NCBI RefSeq assembly: GCF_023501975.1
Contig: NZ_JAMFLH010000004.1
Coordinates: forward strand, 187,001-251,000
DNA from: Altererythrobacter sp. KTW20L
GTDB taxonomy: Bacteria > Pseudomonadota > Alphaproteobacteria > Sphingomonadales > Sphingomonadaceae
Reading direction: 5' to 3'
Length of the DNA stretch: 64,000 nucleotides
Shown: positions 1-8,240 of the stretch, piece by piece
Position numbering within the stretch: the stretch's first letter is position 1
Layout of the letters: each line of letters starts with the position of its first letter
Program-made: the position numbers and the translations under genes
The notes under the pieces: model-generated
Database searches by the model: none
Told to the model about the DNA's origin: nothing
What the model saw: only the letters and a program-made list of their open reading frames with translations

Positions 1-1
1 C

Positions 2-856
2 GACCGGCTGTTCGTGGCCAACCAGGATGCCATCGTGGTGTTCGATTACCAGCCCGGCCAGACCGTGGCGAGCGGTCCGCCGCGCCGACTGGCCCCGCTG
101 CCGTCCGAAGTGAACCACCACTGGACCAAGGCGATGACTGCCAGTGCCGACGGGCAGTATCTCTATGTCGGGATCGGATCGAACAGCAATATCGGCGAGC
201 GCGGCATGGCGATCGAGGAAGAGCGCGCCATGGTTTGGCAGGTCGATGTCGCTACCGGCGCGCACCGGCGCTATGCCACCGGCCTGCGCAATCCCACCGC
301 CCTGGCCATCCAGCCCGGCACCGGCCAGTTGTGGGCCGTGGTCAACGAGCGCGACGAGATGGGTCCGGACGTGCCGCCCGATTACCTCACCTCGGTGCGC
401 GCGGGCGGGTTCTATGGCTGGCCCTATGCCTATTGGGGTACCTATCCCGACCGCCGGGTGCGTCCGTTCAAGGAGGATATGGTCGCCCGCTCCATCCGCC
501 CCGATTACTCGCTGGGTGCGCATGTGGCCGCACTGGGAGTCGATTTCTCCTCCACTGCCATGGGCGCGGGCTATGCCGAGGGCGTGTTCGTCGGGATGCA
601 TGGCAGCTGGAACCGCAAGGTGCCGGTGGGCTACAAGGTGGTCTTCGTGCCGTTCCGCAATGGCCGCCCGGCGGGCGATCCGGTGGACTTCGTGACCGGC
701 TTTCATGTCGATGGCGAAACCTATGGCCGACCAGTGGGCGTGACAGTGGACCCGGCAGGCGCACTGATCGTGGCCGATGACCTGTCGAACACGGTGTGGC
801 GGATTACCCGCAATGCGCCGCCCAACTTGGCGCCATCTCCGGCCGAAATGGGATGA
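2..856 (+). CDS. PQQ-dependent sugar dehydrogenase-like protein (5' partial)
   Basis: The reading frame is already open at base 2, so the N-terminus lies outside the window; about 284 residues are visible. They look like the C-terminal part of a soluble glucose/sorbosone dehydrogenase beta-propeller: a blade with GLRNPTALAIQPGTGQLW, then GGFYGWPYAYWG, and a last blade ending GALIVADDLSNTVWRI. Such proteins oxidise sugars or sugar aldehydes with PQQ in the periplasm; the substrate cannot be told from sequence. The stop overlaps the next start (ATGA), so it is the upstream member of the oxidase operon and could feed electrons to it. That link is inference. Confidence 0.75.
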   Translation, partial: DRLFVANQDAIVVFDYQPGQTVASGPPRRLAPLPSEVNHHWTKAMTASADGQYLYVGIGSNSNIGERGMAIEEERAMVWQVDVATGAHRRYATGLRNPTALAIQPGTGQLWAVVNERDEMGPDVPPDYLTSVRAGGFYGWPYAYWGTYPDRRVRPFKEDMVARSIRPDYSLGAHVAALGVDFSSTAMGAGYAEGVFVGMHGSWNRKVPVGYKVVFVPFRNGRPAGDPVDFVTGFHVDGETYGRPVGVTVDPAGALIVADDLSNTVWRITRNAPPNLAPSPAEMG

Positions 857-1599
857 GGGCGGCCGCAGTCAGCCAATGGCTGCCCTACTGCGGTGTCGCA
901 CCCGCTCCGCACGAATGGCTCGGCCGGTGGAATGTCGATCTGGTGATGTGGGCGGTGATGGGCGCGATAACCGCCTGGTGGTGGCGCATGGCCGATGGCG
1001 CGGCGGGCCGTCGGCGCACGGTGGGCGCGGCACTGCTGGCTGCACTGCTGTTCGTATCGCCGTTCTGTGCGCTAAGCTCCGCGCTGTTCTCTGCAAGGGT
1101 GGCGCACCATGTGCTGCTGGCTGCGGTGCTGGCCCCCATGCTGGTCTTTGCCCTGCCTGCCTTGCGCACGCGGCTGCCCGGCGGGCTGGCGCTGTGGACC
1201 GGAGTGCAGACCGTGGTGTTCTGGCTGTGGCATGCGCCCGATGCCTATAGCGCGGCCCTGTCGTCCGACGCGATGTACTGGGCCATGCAGCTGACGATCC
1301 TGGGCTCCGCCATCGGGTTCTGGGCCGCGCTGCGCGAGGCGCGGGTGGTCCCGGCGATTGCCGCCCTGCTCGCCAGCACGGTTCTGATGGGCCTGCTCGG
1401 CGCGCTCATCACCTTTGCCGGGGTGCCGATGTATGCGCCGCACTATATCACCACGGCCGCCTGGGGTATGAGCCCGCTGGAGGACCAGCAGCTGGCGGGC
1501 CTGATCATGTGGGTGCCGTCCGCCGCGCTCTACCTGGCGGCAGCACTGTGGCTGGGCCACCACGAATTGTCGCGGGCCGACGGACGGGTGGCTGTGTGA
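853..1599 (+). CDS. CtaG-like cytochrome c oxidase assembly membrane protein (caa3_CtaG type)
   Basis: A 248-residue polytopic membrane protein, six to seven hydrophobic helices, with the His-rich helix start VAHHVLLAAVLAPM and the segment FWLWHAPDAYSAAL typical of the caa3_CtaG family found beside caa3 oxidases. The family is thought to help oxidase assembly, probably in copper delivery. It is unrelated to the Cox11-type protein also called CtaG, so no symbol is given. Start chosen at ATG 853, which overlaps the previous stop as ATGA; an in-frame start 57 bases further upstream would add a hydrophilic stretch overlapping the previous gene. The next gene follows with a GTGA overlap. Confidence 0.8.
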   Translation: MRAAAVSQWLPYCGVAPAPHEWLGRWNVDLVMWAVMGAITAWWWRMADGAAGRRRTVGAALLAALLFVSPFCALSSALFSARVAHHVLLAAVLAPMLVFALPALRTRLPGGLALWTGVQTVVFWLWHAPDAYSAALSSDAMYWAMQLTILGSAIGFWAALREARVVPAIAALLASTVLMGLLGALITFAGVPMYAPHYITTAAWGMSPLEDQQLAGLIMWVPSAALYLAAALWLGHHELSRADGRVAV

Positions 1600-2267
1600 T
1601 CGGTCGGCTGCAAGAGTGGGGCAACAGCTATACCCGGCGCGGGCGCTTCTCGCCGGTCGGGATTGCCTTTCACTGGATAATGGCCGCGCTGATCCTGTTC
1701 CAGATGGGCTGGGGGTTCTGGACCGATTTCATGATGCCCGGCGGCGACAAGCTGCGCGCCTACGAGATCCACAGCGCTGCGGGCCTACCGATCCTGCTGC
1801 TGGCGATCGCGCGCCTGGGCTGGCGCGCCATGGTGACCGATCCCTACAACGATGCCGACAGCCAGGGATTCCAGACGAAGATCGCCCATGCCACGGCGAT
1901 CATCTTCTACATTACCTTTTTCACATTGCCGCTGTCGGGCTGGGCCATGTGGTCGGCCGTCGCCCCGCCCGGGCCGCTGTACCTGGGCGGAGTGCTGACC
2001 TGGCCGCAAATGCCGCTCGACACCCTGTCCCCGGTCATGCGGATGGCCGTGCTCGACATCGCCGAAGACGTGCACACGGCTTCGGTCATCGTGCTGTGCG
2101 TGCTTGTTCCGGCACATGTAGCGGCAGCGCTGAAACACCACTTCGTGGATCACCACGATGTGCTGAGCGGGATGCTGCCGGAGATCGAGGATCGTCCGGG
2201 ACACCCGCCAGTGCCGCCGCATAAGCCGACAGTTCCCCGCTTTCCGAAGGGGTCAGAAGCTGGCTGA
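1596..2267 (+). CDS. Cytochrome b561-type membrane protein
   Basis: 223 residues with four hydrophobic helices and histidines placed as in the cytochrome b561 / Ni-hydrogenase b-type family: H26 in IAFHWIMAALILFQ, H59 in EIHSAAGLP, and DVHTASVIVL with PAHVAAALKHH in the last helices. It should bind two haems b and move electrons between quinone and periplasmic carriers. Start is GTG 1596, overlapping the previous stop (GTGA). The hydrophilic tail after about residue 190 is proline-rich and overlaps the 3' end of the opposite-strand cytochrome c gene, so its exact C-terminus deserves care. Confidence 0.78.
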   Translation: MIGRLQEWGNSYTRRGRFSPVGIAFHWIMAALILFQMGWGFWTDFMMPGGDKLRAYEIHSAAGLPILLLAIARLGWRAMVTDPYNDADSQGFQTKIAHATAIIFYITFFTLPLSGWAMWSAVAPPGPLYLGGVLTWPQMPLDTLSPVMRMAVLDIAEDVHTASVIVLCVLVPAHVAAALKHHFVDHHDVLSGMLPEIEDRPGHPPVPPHKPTVPRFPKGSEAG

Positions 2268-2844
2268 TCCGCATCATCACGTCGCCGGGATCGTTGCGCC
2301 TGCGGGCGTATCGCCAGTCGTCCAGCTGCTGCGCCAGATAGGTCGGCGGCTGCATGCCAAGCGGCGGGTTACCGGGACCCGCGCCTTCGCCCTGGGTGCC
2401 ATGACAAGCGGCGCAGGCGGGCAATCCGCGCGCGGGATCGCCACTGTGGTAAAGGTCGAGCCGCTCCACTCCCGCAACTATGCGGGCCTCGACCGGCATC
2501 TGGGCATAGTGCGCCGCCACGGCGCCGCGTTCGGCAGCATCCAGCCGTCCGGCGATCCACGCCATCTGCGCATGCTGGCGGCGGCCATCGGCATAGGCGG
2601 CAAGCTGGCGTTCAAGGTATCCGGCATCGAGCCCGGCAAGGCGCGGCGCGCCGACTCCGTCGCCCAGCCCATCGAGCCCGTGGCAGGTGAAGCAGGCATT
2701 GGCCGCGCCCGCATCGGCGCCCGACATGGCGATCAATTCGCCACTGGCGGCAAAGCGATCGGCCGAAGTGGTTTCCACCGCCGCGCAGCCGCCCAGCAGG
2801 CCACCTGTCATCAGGGCACAGGCGAGGGGAGCAATGGCGCGCAT
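2086..2844 (-). CDS. Dihaem c-type cytochrome lipoprotein (cytochrome c4/c553-like)
   Basis: 252 residues starting MRAIAPLACALM with a lipobox LGGC, so probably a membrane-anchored periplasmic lipoprotein. Two haem-binding motifs are visible, CFTCH and CAACH, each followed by a class I cytochrome c domain, which fits a dihaem c4-type electron carrier. ATG 2844 was chosen because it begins the signal peptide; the frame stays open further upstream but that stretch overlaps the opposite gene. It is divergent from the monohaem cytochrome beginning about 2872. The C-terminal 50 residues are Arg/Ser/Pro-rich and overlap the cytochrome b gene for 182 bases, which is unusual for a real C-terminus. 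Confidence 0.72.
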   Translation of the reverse strand: MRAIAPLACALMTGGLLGGCAAVETTSADRFAASGELIAMSGADAGAANACFTCHGLDGLGDGVGAPRLAGLDAGYLERQLAAYADGRRQHAQMAWIAGRLDAAERGAVAAHYAQMPVEARIVAGVERLDLYHSGDPARGLPACAACHGTQGEGAGPGNPPLGMQPPTYLAQQLDDWRYARRRNDPGDVMMRISQLLTPSESGELSAYAAALAGVPDDPRSPAASRSAHRGDPRSGVSALPLHVPEQARTAR

Positions 2845-2871
2845 GGTGCCATAACCCGCCCACGCGCAGAC

Positions 2872-3243
2872 TTGTTCCGCCTCGTGCTTGCCGCCATGCT
2901 GCTGCTGCCTGTCACGGCCTGTCAGGGTGAGCCCGAGAACCGCCGCGAAATGCCGCTGGCCGATGCCGGCAATGGCCGCGAGGAAGCTATCGCCGCCGGG
3001 TGCGGCGCGTGCCATGCGATCCCCGGCATCGCCTGGCCCCAGGGCACTGTCGGCCCGCCGCTCGACAACATGGAGGCGCGCGGATTGATCGGCGGGCAAC
3101 TGCCCAACCGGCCCGATGTGCTGGCCGCCTATATCCGCGATGCGCCCTCGCTGGTGCCGGGAACGGGCATGCCGGCCATGCCGATTACCCCTGAACAGGC
3201 GCGCGACATCGCCGCCTATCTCTACCAGGCAGGAGCCCGCTGA
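2872..3243 (+). CDS. Monohaem c-type cytochrome lipoprotein
   Basis: A short c-type cytochrome with one CGACH motif and a probable Met ligand in MPAMPITPEQA. The N-terminus LFRLVLAAMLLLPVTAC looks like a lipoprotein signal peptide, so TTG 2872 was taken as start; GTG 2884 is the alternative. Only 27 bases separate it from the divergent dihaem cytochrome start, so the two promoters must overlap or lie inside the neighbouring genes. The stop overlaps the coxB start (TGATG), which makes translational coupling and a role as electron donor to this oxidase likely. Confidence 0.7.
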   Translation: MFRLVLAAMLLLPVTACQGEPENRREMPLADAGNGREEAIAAGCGACHAIPGIAWPQGTVGPPLDNMEARGLIGGQLPNRPDVLAAYIRDAPSLVPGTGMPAMPITPEQARDIAAYLYQAGAR

Positions 3244-4184
3244 TGTTCGAAGGATGGCCGCCCCCGGTGTTCGATCCCGCAGGGCCCTATGCCTATGCGG
3301 TGAGCACGCTGGGCTGGATCCTCATCGCCATGGCCGTGACCGTGACGCTGGTCGTGGTGGCAACGCTGTGGCTGGCGCTGTTCGGCAGGCGGTCCACGCA
3401 ATTGAAGATCGGCGGCAAGAAGGCCATCTGGCTGGGCGGAATCATCTTCCCGCTGGTCGTGTTGACCGCGCTGCTGATCTACGGCCTCACCCTGACCCGC
3501 CACCTGTCCGACCCGATCCAGGGGGACGAGCTGCGCGTGCGGATTACCGGCGAGATGTGGTGGTGGCGGGTGGCCTATCTCGATGATGGCGGGCAGGCCT
3601 TGTGGCACGATGCCAATGAACTGCACATCCCGGTGGGCGAGCCGGTAGTGCTGGAGCTGGAATCGGCCGATGTGATCCATAGTTTCTGGGTGCCGCGCCT
3701 GTCGGGCAAGCTCGACATGATCCCCGGTCGCCGCAACCTGATGCGCATCCAGGCCGATGTGCCGGGCACCTATGGCGGGCAATGCGCCGAATATTGCGGC
3801 GGTCCGCACGCCCTGATGGGCTTTGCCGTGATCGCCCACGAGCCTGCGCAGTTCGCCGCGCTGATGGAGGCGCGGGCGGCGCGCGAGGTGGCTGCTGTGC
3901 CACCTGACGAGAGCGATGGCGCGCTGCTGTTCGATGTCGCCGGTTGCGCCGCCTGCCACCGCATCGCCGGGACCACGGCCAATGGCCTGGCCGGGCCGGA
4001 CCTCACCCACATGGGCAGCCGCCGCACGCTGGGGGCGGGCATCCTGCCGAACAATCGCGGCACGCTGATGGGCTGGATCGGCGACAGCCAGGCGCTCAAG
4101 CCCAACAACCGCATGCCGCCCTATGCCAACCTGACCGCCGACCAGTTGCAGGCCCTGGCGATCTATCTGGAGGCCCAGCGGTGA
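3243..4184 (+). CDS. coxB: Cytochrome c oxidase subunit II with fused cytochrome c domain (caa3 type)
   Basis: 313 residues. Two transmembrane helices (about 22-47 and 62-84) precede a cupredoxin domain with all CuA ligands: H146, C181, E183, C185, H189 and M192 in the string CAEYCGGPHALM. A C-terminal cytochrome c domain follows, with CAACH at 235-239 and a likely Met ligand near 291. This fusion defines a caa3-type oxidase, in which electrons enter through the tethered haem c. No cleavable signal peptide is obvious. It overlaps the subunit I/III gene by four bases (GTGA). Confidence 0.93.
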   Translation: MFEGWPPPVFDPAGPYAYAVSTLGWILIAMAVTVTLVVVATLWLALFGRRSTQLKIGGKKAIWLGGIIFPLVVLTALLIYGLTLTRHLSDPIQGDELRVRITGEMWWWRVAYLDDGGQALWHDANELHIPVGEPVVLELESADVIHSFWVPRLSGKLDMIPGRRNLMRIQADVPGTYGGQCAEYCGGPHALMGFAVIAHEPAQFAALMEARAAREVAAVPPDESDGALLFDVAGCAACHRIAGTTANGLAGPDLTHMGSRRTLGAGILPNNRGTLMGWIGDSQALKPNNRMPPYANLTADQLQALAIYLEAQR

Positions 4185-6715
4185 AGTCCGAAACGGGGTT
4201 CGACCACGCGCTATACGACCGGTTCCCCACCGCCGAGGCCCGCCCGCAAAGCGAGGTGGAGGAGCTGAAGCACATCTGGGCCGCACCCAAGGGGTGGGGG
4301 CGGCTGACCATCGTCAACAACAACTTCGTGGGCGTGTGGTATGTCGCCGCCGCCTTCCTGTTCTTCCTGCTGGCGGGCGTGCTGGCGCTGGTGATGCGGG
4401 CGCAGCTGTCGCTGCCGATGCTGGGTGTGCTGCCACAGGAAACCTACAACCAGTTCTTCACCATGCACGGCACAATCATGATGTTCCTGTTCGCGGTGCC
4501 GATGATGGAAGCACTGGGCGTGATGCTGCTGCCGCAGATGCTGGGGGCGCGCGACCTGCCGTTCCCGCGGCTGTCGGCCTATGCCTTCTGGGCCTATTTC
4601 ATCGGCGGACTGGCGTTCTTTTGCTCGCTGTTCTTCGGCCTTGCCCCCGATGGCGGCTGGTTCATGTATCCGCCGTTGACCAGCACGACCTATTCGCCCG
4701 GCATCAATGCCGATTTCTGGCTGCTGGGGATCGGCTTTATCGAGATCAGCGCCATCGCCGGGGCCATCGAGATCCTCGTCGGCATCCTCAAGACCCGCGC
4801 CCCCGGCATGACCCTGGCGCGGATGCCGCTGTTTGCCTGGGCCATGCTGGTCTTTGCCGCGATGATCCTGATCGCCTTTCCCTCGGTGATCCTGGCCACC
4901 CTGCTGCTGGAGCTGGAACGCGCGCTCAACTGGCCGTTCTTCGATGCCACACGCGGCGGCGATCCGATGCTGTGGCAGCACCTGTTCTGGTTCTTCGGCC
5001 ACCCCGAAGTCTATATCATCTTCCTGCCCGCCGCGGGCCTTGTCTCGATGATGGTGGCGAGCCTGGCGAAGACCGAACTGGTGGGCTACCAGCTGATCGT
5101 GCTGGCCATGGTGGCCACCGGTTTCATCAGCTTCGGCGTCTGGGCGCACCACATGTTCACCACTGGCATGCCGCGATTGTCGATCGCGGTATTCTCTGCG
5201 GCCAGCATGGCGGTGAGTATTCCGGCGGGTATCCAGGTGTTCAGCTGGATCGCCACGCTGGCGACCGGGAAACCCAGCGCCAACACGCCTACTCTGTTCG
5301 TGATCGGCGGCCTGGTGACGTTTGTCATGGGCGGACTGACGGGCGTGATGGTGGCCATGGTGCCGTTCGACTGGCAGGCGCACGATACGCACTTCATCGT
5401 GGCCCACCTGCATTACGTGCTGATTGGCGGGGCGGTGTTTCCGCTGATTGCGGCGTTCTATTACTGGTTCGGCATGTCGAGCGACCGCCGCCTGTCGGAG
5501 AAGCTGGGTCGCTGGGTGTTCGGGCTGATGTTTGCGGGGATGCACATCACCTTCCTGCCGATGCACCTGACTGGCCTGATGGGTATGCCGCGCCGGGTCT
5601 ATACCTACCTGCCGGGGATGGAGTGGGAATGGACCAACCTGATTTCGACGGTCGGCGCCTTCATCATGGGCGCAGGCGTAGTGCTGCTGTTGTATGACTT
5701 GGCGCGCAATTTCCGCTTCACAGTCGAAGGCGGGGTAGGCAACACTTATGGCGGCGGCACGCTGGAATGGTTGCCGACCGGAATCTACTCCGCCCGCTCG
5801 ATACCGGTGGTGCGCAGCCGCCATCCCTTGTGGGACAATCCCGACCTGGCCAGGGAAGTGGAGGAAGGACGCCACTTCCTGCCCTATGCCCCCACCGGGC
5901 GACGCGAGACGCTGATAACCAGCCCCCTGCAGGCCGAACCGCAGTACCTCGCCATCATCATGGGCCCCAGCGTCTGGCCGCTGCTGGCCGCGGCTTTTAC
6001 CGCCGGGGTATTCCTGCTGCTGACGGTGCAAGCCTATATCCCGTCGCTGATCTGCCTGCCGCTGGCGATACTGTGCATCATGCGCTGGCTGTGGGACACC
6101 GACCGCAAGGTGGGGATGGACCTGGTCGATGTGGGGGCAGGCGTGACCCTGCCCACATACGTCACCGGCCCCAGCACCCACGGCTGGTGGGCCATGGTCT
6201 GCGTGCTGGTGGTGGCGGGGATGATCTTCACCATGGCGGTGTTCGGCTACCTGTTCACCATGGGCGTCCACCCGCAGTTCTGGACCGCGCCGCAGGGCCG
6301 GTGGTGGGCCGTGCCGGTGGTTGCGCTCTATGCCGGGGCGGCGGCACTGGTGTTCTATGGCAACCGGCTGATGGCGCGCGAGAAATCGGCCAGCGTGTGG
6401 AGCCCGACGGCGGCCATGCTGTTTGCCGCCGGGCTGGTGGCAACGGCGCTGACGACGGACTGGTTCTCGTGGCAGACCGAAGGGCTTGATCCGCAACTGA
6501 CAGTGCAGGGCGCCTTCAGCCACGCCCTGCTGGCTTTGCAGGGGCAGCTGGTGGCCGTGGTGGTGCTGATGGCGATCTATCTGGCGGCCCGTACCGCCCG
6601 CGGCCTCGTCACCCGGCCGCGCAATACCACGTTCGACCTGCTCACCCTGTTCTTCCTCTATGCCTGTGCGCAAGGATCCATCACTGCGATGCTTATCCGT
6701 CTGGTGCCTGCCTGA
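4181..6715 (+). CDS. ctaD: Cytochrome c oxidase subunit I/III fusion
   Basis: 844 residues from GTG 4181. The subunit I part holds the redox ligands: H96 in MHGTIMMF (low-spin haem), H274 and Y278 in GHPEVY (CuB and cross-linked Tyr), H323-H324 (CuB), H409 (haem a3) and H411 (low-spin haem) in AHLHYV. After about residue 590 there are seven further helices resembling subunit III, ending in the HALLALQGQL and LFFLYACAQG segments. I/III fusions are known in alternative haem-copper oxidases. It reduces O2 to water and pumps protons in the inner membrane. No separate subunit III gene is present nearby, in keeping with the fusion. Confidence 0.92.
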   Translation: MKSETGFDHALYDRFPTAEARPQSEVEELKHIWAAPKGWGRLTIVNNNFVGVWYVAAAFLFFLLAGVLALVMRAQLSLPMLGVLPQETYNQFFTMHGTIMMFLFAVPMMEALGVMLLPQMLGARDLPFPRLSAYAFWAYFIGGLAFFCSLFFGLAPDGGWFMYPPLTSTTYSPGINADFWLLGIGFIEISAIAGAIEILVGILKTRAPGMTLARMPLFAWAMLVFAAMILIAFPSVILATLLLELERALNWPFFDATRGGDPMLWQHLFWFFGHPEVYIIFLPAAGLVSMMVASLAKTELVGYQLIVLAMVATGFISFGVWAHHMFTTGMPRLSIAVFSAASMAVSIPAGIQVFSWIATLATGKPSANTPTLFVIGGLVTFVMGGLTGVMVAMVPFDWQAHDTHFIVAHLHYVLIGGAVFPLIAAFYYWFGMSSDRRLSEKLGRWVFGLMFAGMHITFLPMHLTGLMGMPRRVYTYLPGMEWEWTNLISTVGAFIMGAGVVLLLYDLARNFRFTVEGGVGNTYGGGTLEWLPTGIYSARSIPVVRSRHPLWDNPDLAREVEEGRHFLPYAPTGRRETLITSPLQAEPQYLAIIMGPSVWPLLAAAFTAGVFLLLTVQAYIPSLICLPLAILCIMRWLWDTDRKVGMDLVDVGAGVTLPTYVTGPSTHGWWAMVCVLVVAGMIFTMAVFGYLFTMGVHPQFWTAPQGRWWAVPVVALYAGAAALVFYGNRLMAREKSASVWSPTAAMLFAAGLVATALTTDWFSWQTEGLDPQLTVQGAFSHALLALQGQLVAVVVLMAIYLAARTARGLVTRPRNTTFDLLTLFFLYACAQGSITAMLIRLVPA

Positions 6716-6716
6716 C

Positions 6717-7001
6717 ATGCGGCGCTGGCTCACCTTCCTTGGCGGTCTGGTGCTGTGGGCGGCGCACTTCGTGGCGGTCTATGGCATCGCCAGTGTCTGG
6801 CCGGGGCAGGCGCTGGCCGGATGGCTGGTGCTGGCGGTAACGCTGGCGGCGCTGGCGCTCGATCTGTGGCTGGCGAGGCGCGCGCTGGCCTGGCGGGCGC
6901 GGGCGCAGGATGAATTCGACCGCTGGCTCGCCGGGCTTGCCGTGATGGGCTATGCTCTGGCCTTCGTGGCCATGCTTTACCAGGCCCCTGCCGCGCTATA
7001 G
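6717..7001 (+). CDS. Small membrane protein of the oxidase cluster
   Basis: 94 residues with three hydrophobic stretches (about 5-22, 30-48 and 76-92) and a basic linker between the second and third. It starts one base after the oxidase stop, so it is almost certainly co-transcribed with it. No family is recognised with confidence. Size and position resemble a subunit IV-like or accessory oxidase subunit, but this is inference from context only. Confidence 0.6.
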   Translation: MRRWLTFLGGLVLWAAHFVAVYGIASVWPGQALAGWLVLAVTLAALALDLWLARRALAWRARAQDEFDRWLAGLAVMGYALAFVAMLYQAPAAL

Positions 7002-7013
7002 TCCACAGCGGCC

Positions 7014-7574
7014 ATGCCCGCCTTTTTCCTCTCGTTCCTCGCCTGCCTGCTGCTGGTTGCCGCCGGGCGTGACCAGGTGCGCGTGGCGCGGCTGTCCGCG
7101 GCCTTGGGGCCGGGAGCAGGGCTGCTGGTGGCGATCTGGCTGAGCGCCATTGCCGCGAGCATGTCGGCAGCATGGGCGGCAACTCTGCTCGCTCCGCTGT
7201 TGCCGCCCGCAGCGCGGCAGATGTTCGTGGCGCTGGTGCTGGGGCTGGCGGCACTGGAGCTGGTCCTGCGCCGGGCGCCGCCTGCTCCGGCCGAGCCGAC
7301 TCGCTCGACCGGTGCGATCCTGCTGGTGCTTGTGGCCGCGCAAGTGACCGACAGTGCGCGGCTCGTGGTGCTGGCCATGGCGCTGACCGGCAACATGTGG
7401 CTGGCAGCAGCGGGCGGCGCGCTGGGCAGCGGGGTGGCACTGACACTCGCCGCAATGGCCGGGCGCGAGTGGGAGGCGCGCGTGCCCCTGGGTCCCGTGG
7501 CACTGGGCCTTGCCGGCCTCCTGCTCGTGGGTGCGGCAGTAATCGGACTTTCCGCGCGCGGCCTGACTGGTTGA
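7014..7574 (+). CDS. TMEM165/GDT1-like membrane protein (divergent)
   Basis: 186 residues, about six hydrophobic helices in two halves. Each half carries a short polar signature at a comparable place, AGRDQVRVA near residue 17 and QVTDSARLVV near residue 112. This pattern resembles the duplicated E-x-G-D-(K/R)-T/S motifs of GDT1/TMEM165 cation transporters, but the acidic E-x-G-D core is not intact, so transport activity is uncertain. It follows the oxidase cluster by 12 bases and may be its last gene. Family placement is from pattern recognition only. Confidence 0.5.
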   Translation: MPAFFLSFLACLLLVAAGRDQVRVARLSAALGPGAGLLVAIWLSAIAASMSAAWAATLLAPLLPPAARQMFVALVLGLAALELVLRRAPPAPAEPTRSTGAILLVLVAAQVTDSARLVVLAMALTGNMWLAAAGGALGSGVALTLAAMAGREWEARVPLGPVALGLAGLLLVGAAVIGLSARGLTG

Positions 7575-7670
7575 TCGCTTGAGACGATCAGTCTGGGCAC
7601 AAGGTTGCGTGAAACTTTCGCCCCCCTTCGCGGTTATAGGCAATGAACCAGACGGAAAGGGACACGTATC

Positions 7671-8132
7671 ATGGCCGATAAGGGCGACAACTCCAGGACC
7701 GCGCTGATCGACGGGCTCAACGGCCTGCTGGCCGATCACATGGCGCTCTATTTCAAGACCAAGAATTTCCACTGGCACGTGACCGGCGGCCGCTTCCGCG
7801 AGCTGCACCTGCTGTTCGACGAACAGGCGACCGCGATCTTCGCCCAGGTGGACCTGATTGCCGAGCGGGTGCGCAAGAACGGCGCAAAGACGCTCACCTC
7901 GATCGGCTCGGTCGCCAAGGCCACCAGTGTCGCCGACCAAGACAGCAATTCTCTGGGGGCCGACAAGATGATCGCCGAACTGCGCGATGACAACGCCGCG
8001 CTGGTCGCCAGCCTGAAGGCGCTGAAGGAACATGCCACCGGCGCGGGCGACAATGCCACCGAAGGCCTGATCGACGGCTGGACCGACATGGCCGAGGAAC
8101 GGGTGTGGTTCCTTTCCAGCCTGCTTGACTAG
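7671..8132 (+). CDS. dps: Dps ferritin-like DNA protection protein
   Basis: 153 residues. The Dps signature KNFHWHVTGGRFRELHLLFDEQ region (from residue 31) contains the ferroxidase histidines H34 and H46 and acidic D50, which act between subunits of a dodecamer. The protein oxidises and stores iron and shields DNA in stress. Start ATG 7671 has AAAGGGA upstream. It stands alone between the oxidase cluster and a clear terminator at 8190-8228. Confidence 0.9.
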   Translation: MADKGDNSRTALIDGLNGLLADHMALYFKTKNFHWHVTGGRFRELHLLFDEQATAIFAQVDLIAERVRKNGAKTLTSIGSVAKATSVADQDSNSLGADKMIAELRDDNAALVASLKALKEHATGAGDNATEGLIDGWTDMAEERVWFLSSLLD

Positions 8133-8189
8133 CCACACCTCATCAACCCCCCGCGCGCCTGCTCCCCCCCCTCGCGGGCGCGCAAACGG

Positions 8190-8228
8190 AGGCCGCCGGA
8201 AGCCATCGCGCTCCGGCGGCCTTTGCTT
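8190..8228 (+). terminator. Rho-independent terminator after dps
   Basis: A perfect 11-bp stem (8190-8200 with 8212-8222, AGGCCGCCGGA) and an 11-base loop, followed by TTGCTTT. It ends the dps transcript just before pgl. Confidence 0.85.
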
Positions 8229-8240
8229 TAAGGCGATGGC

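Noticed and set aside
4211-6733. Long open frame (about 840 codons) antisense to the oxidase subunit I/III gene
   Set aside because: Composition is extreme in His, Arg and Gln and matches no family; it is a by-product of high-GC codon bias opposite a strongly supported gene.
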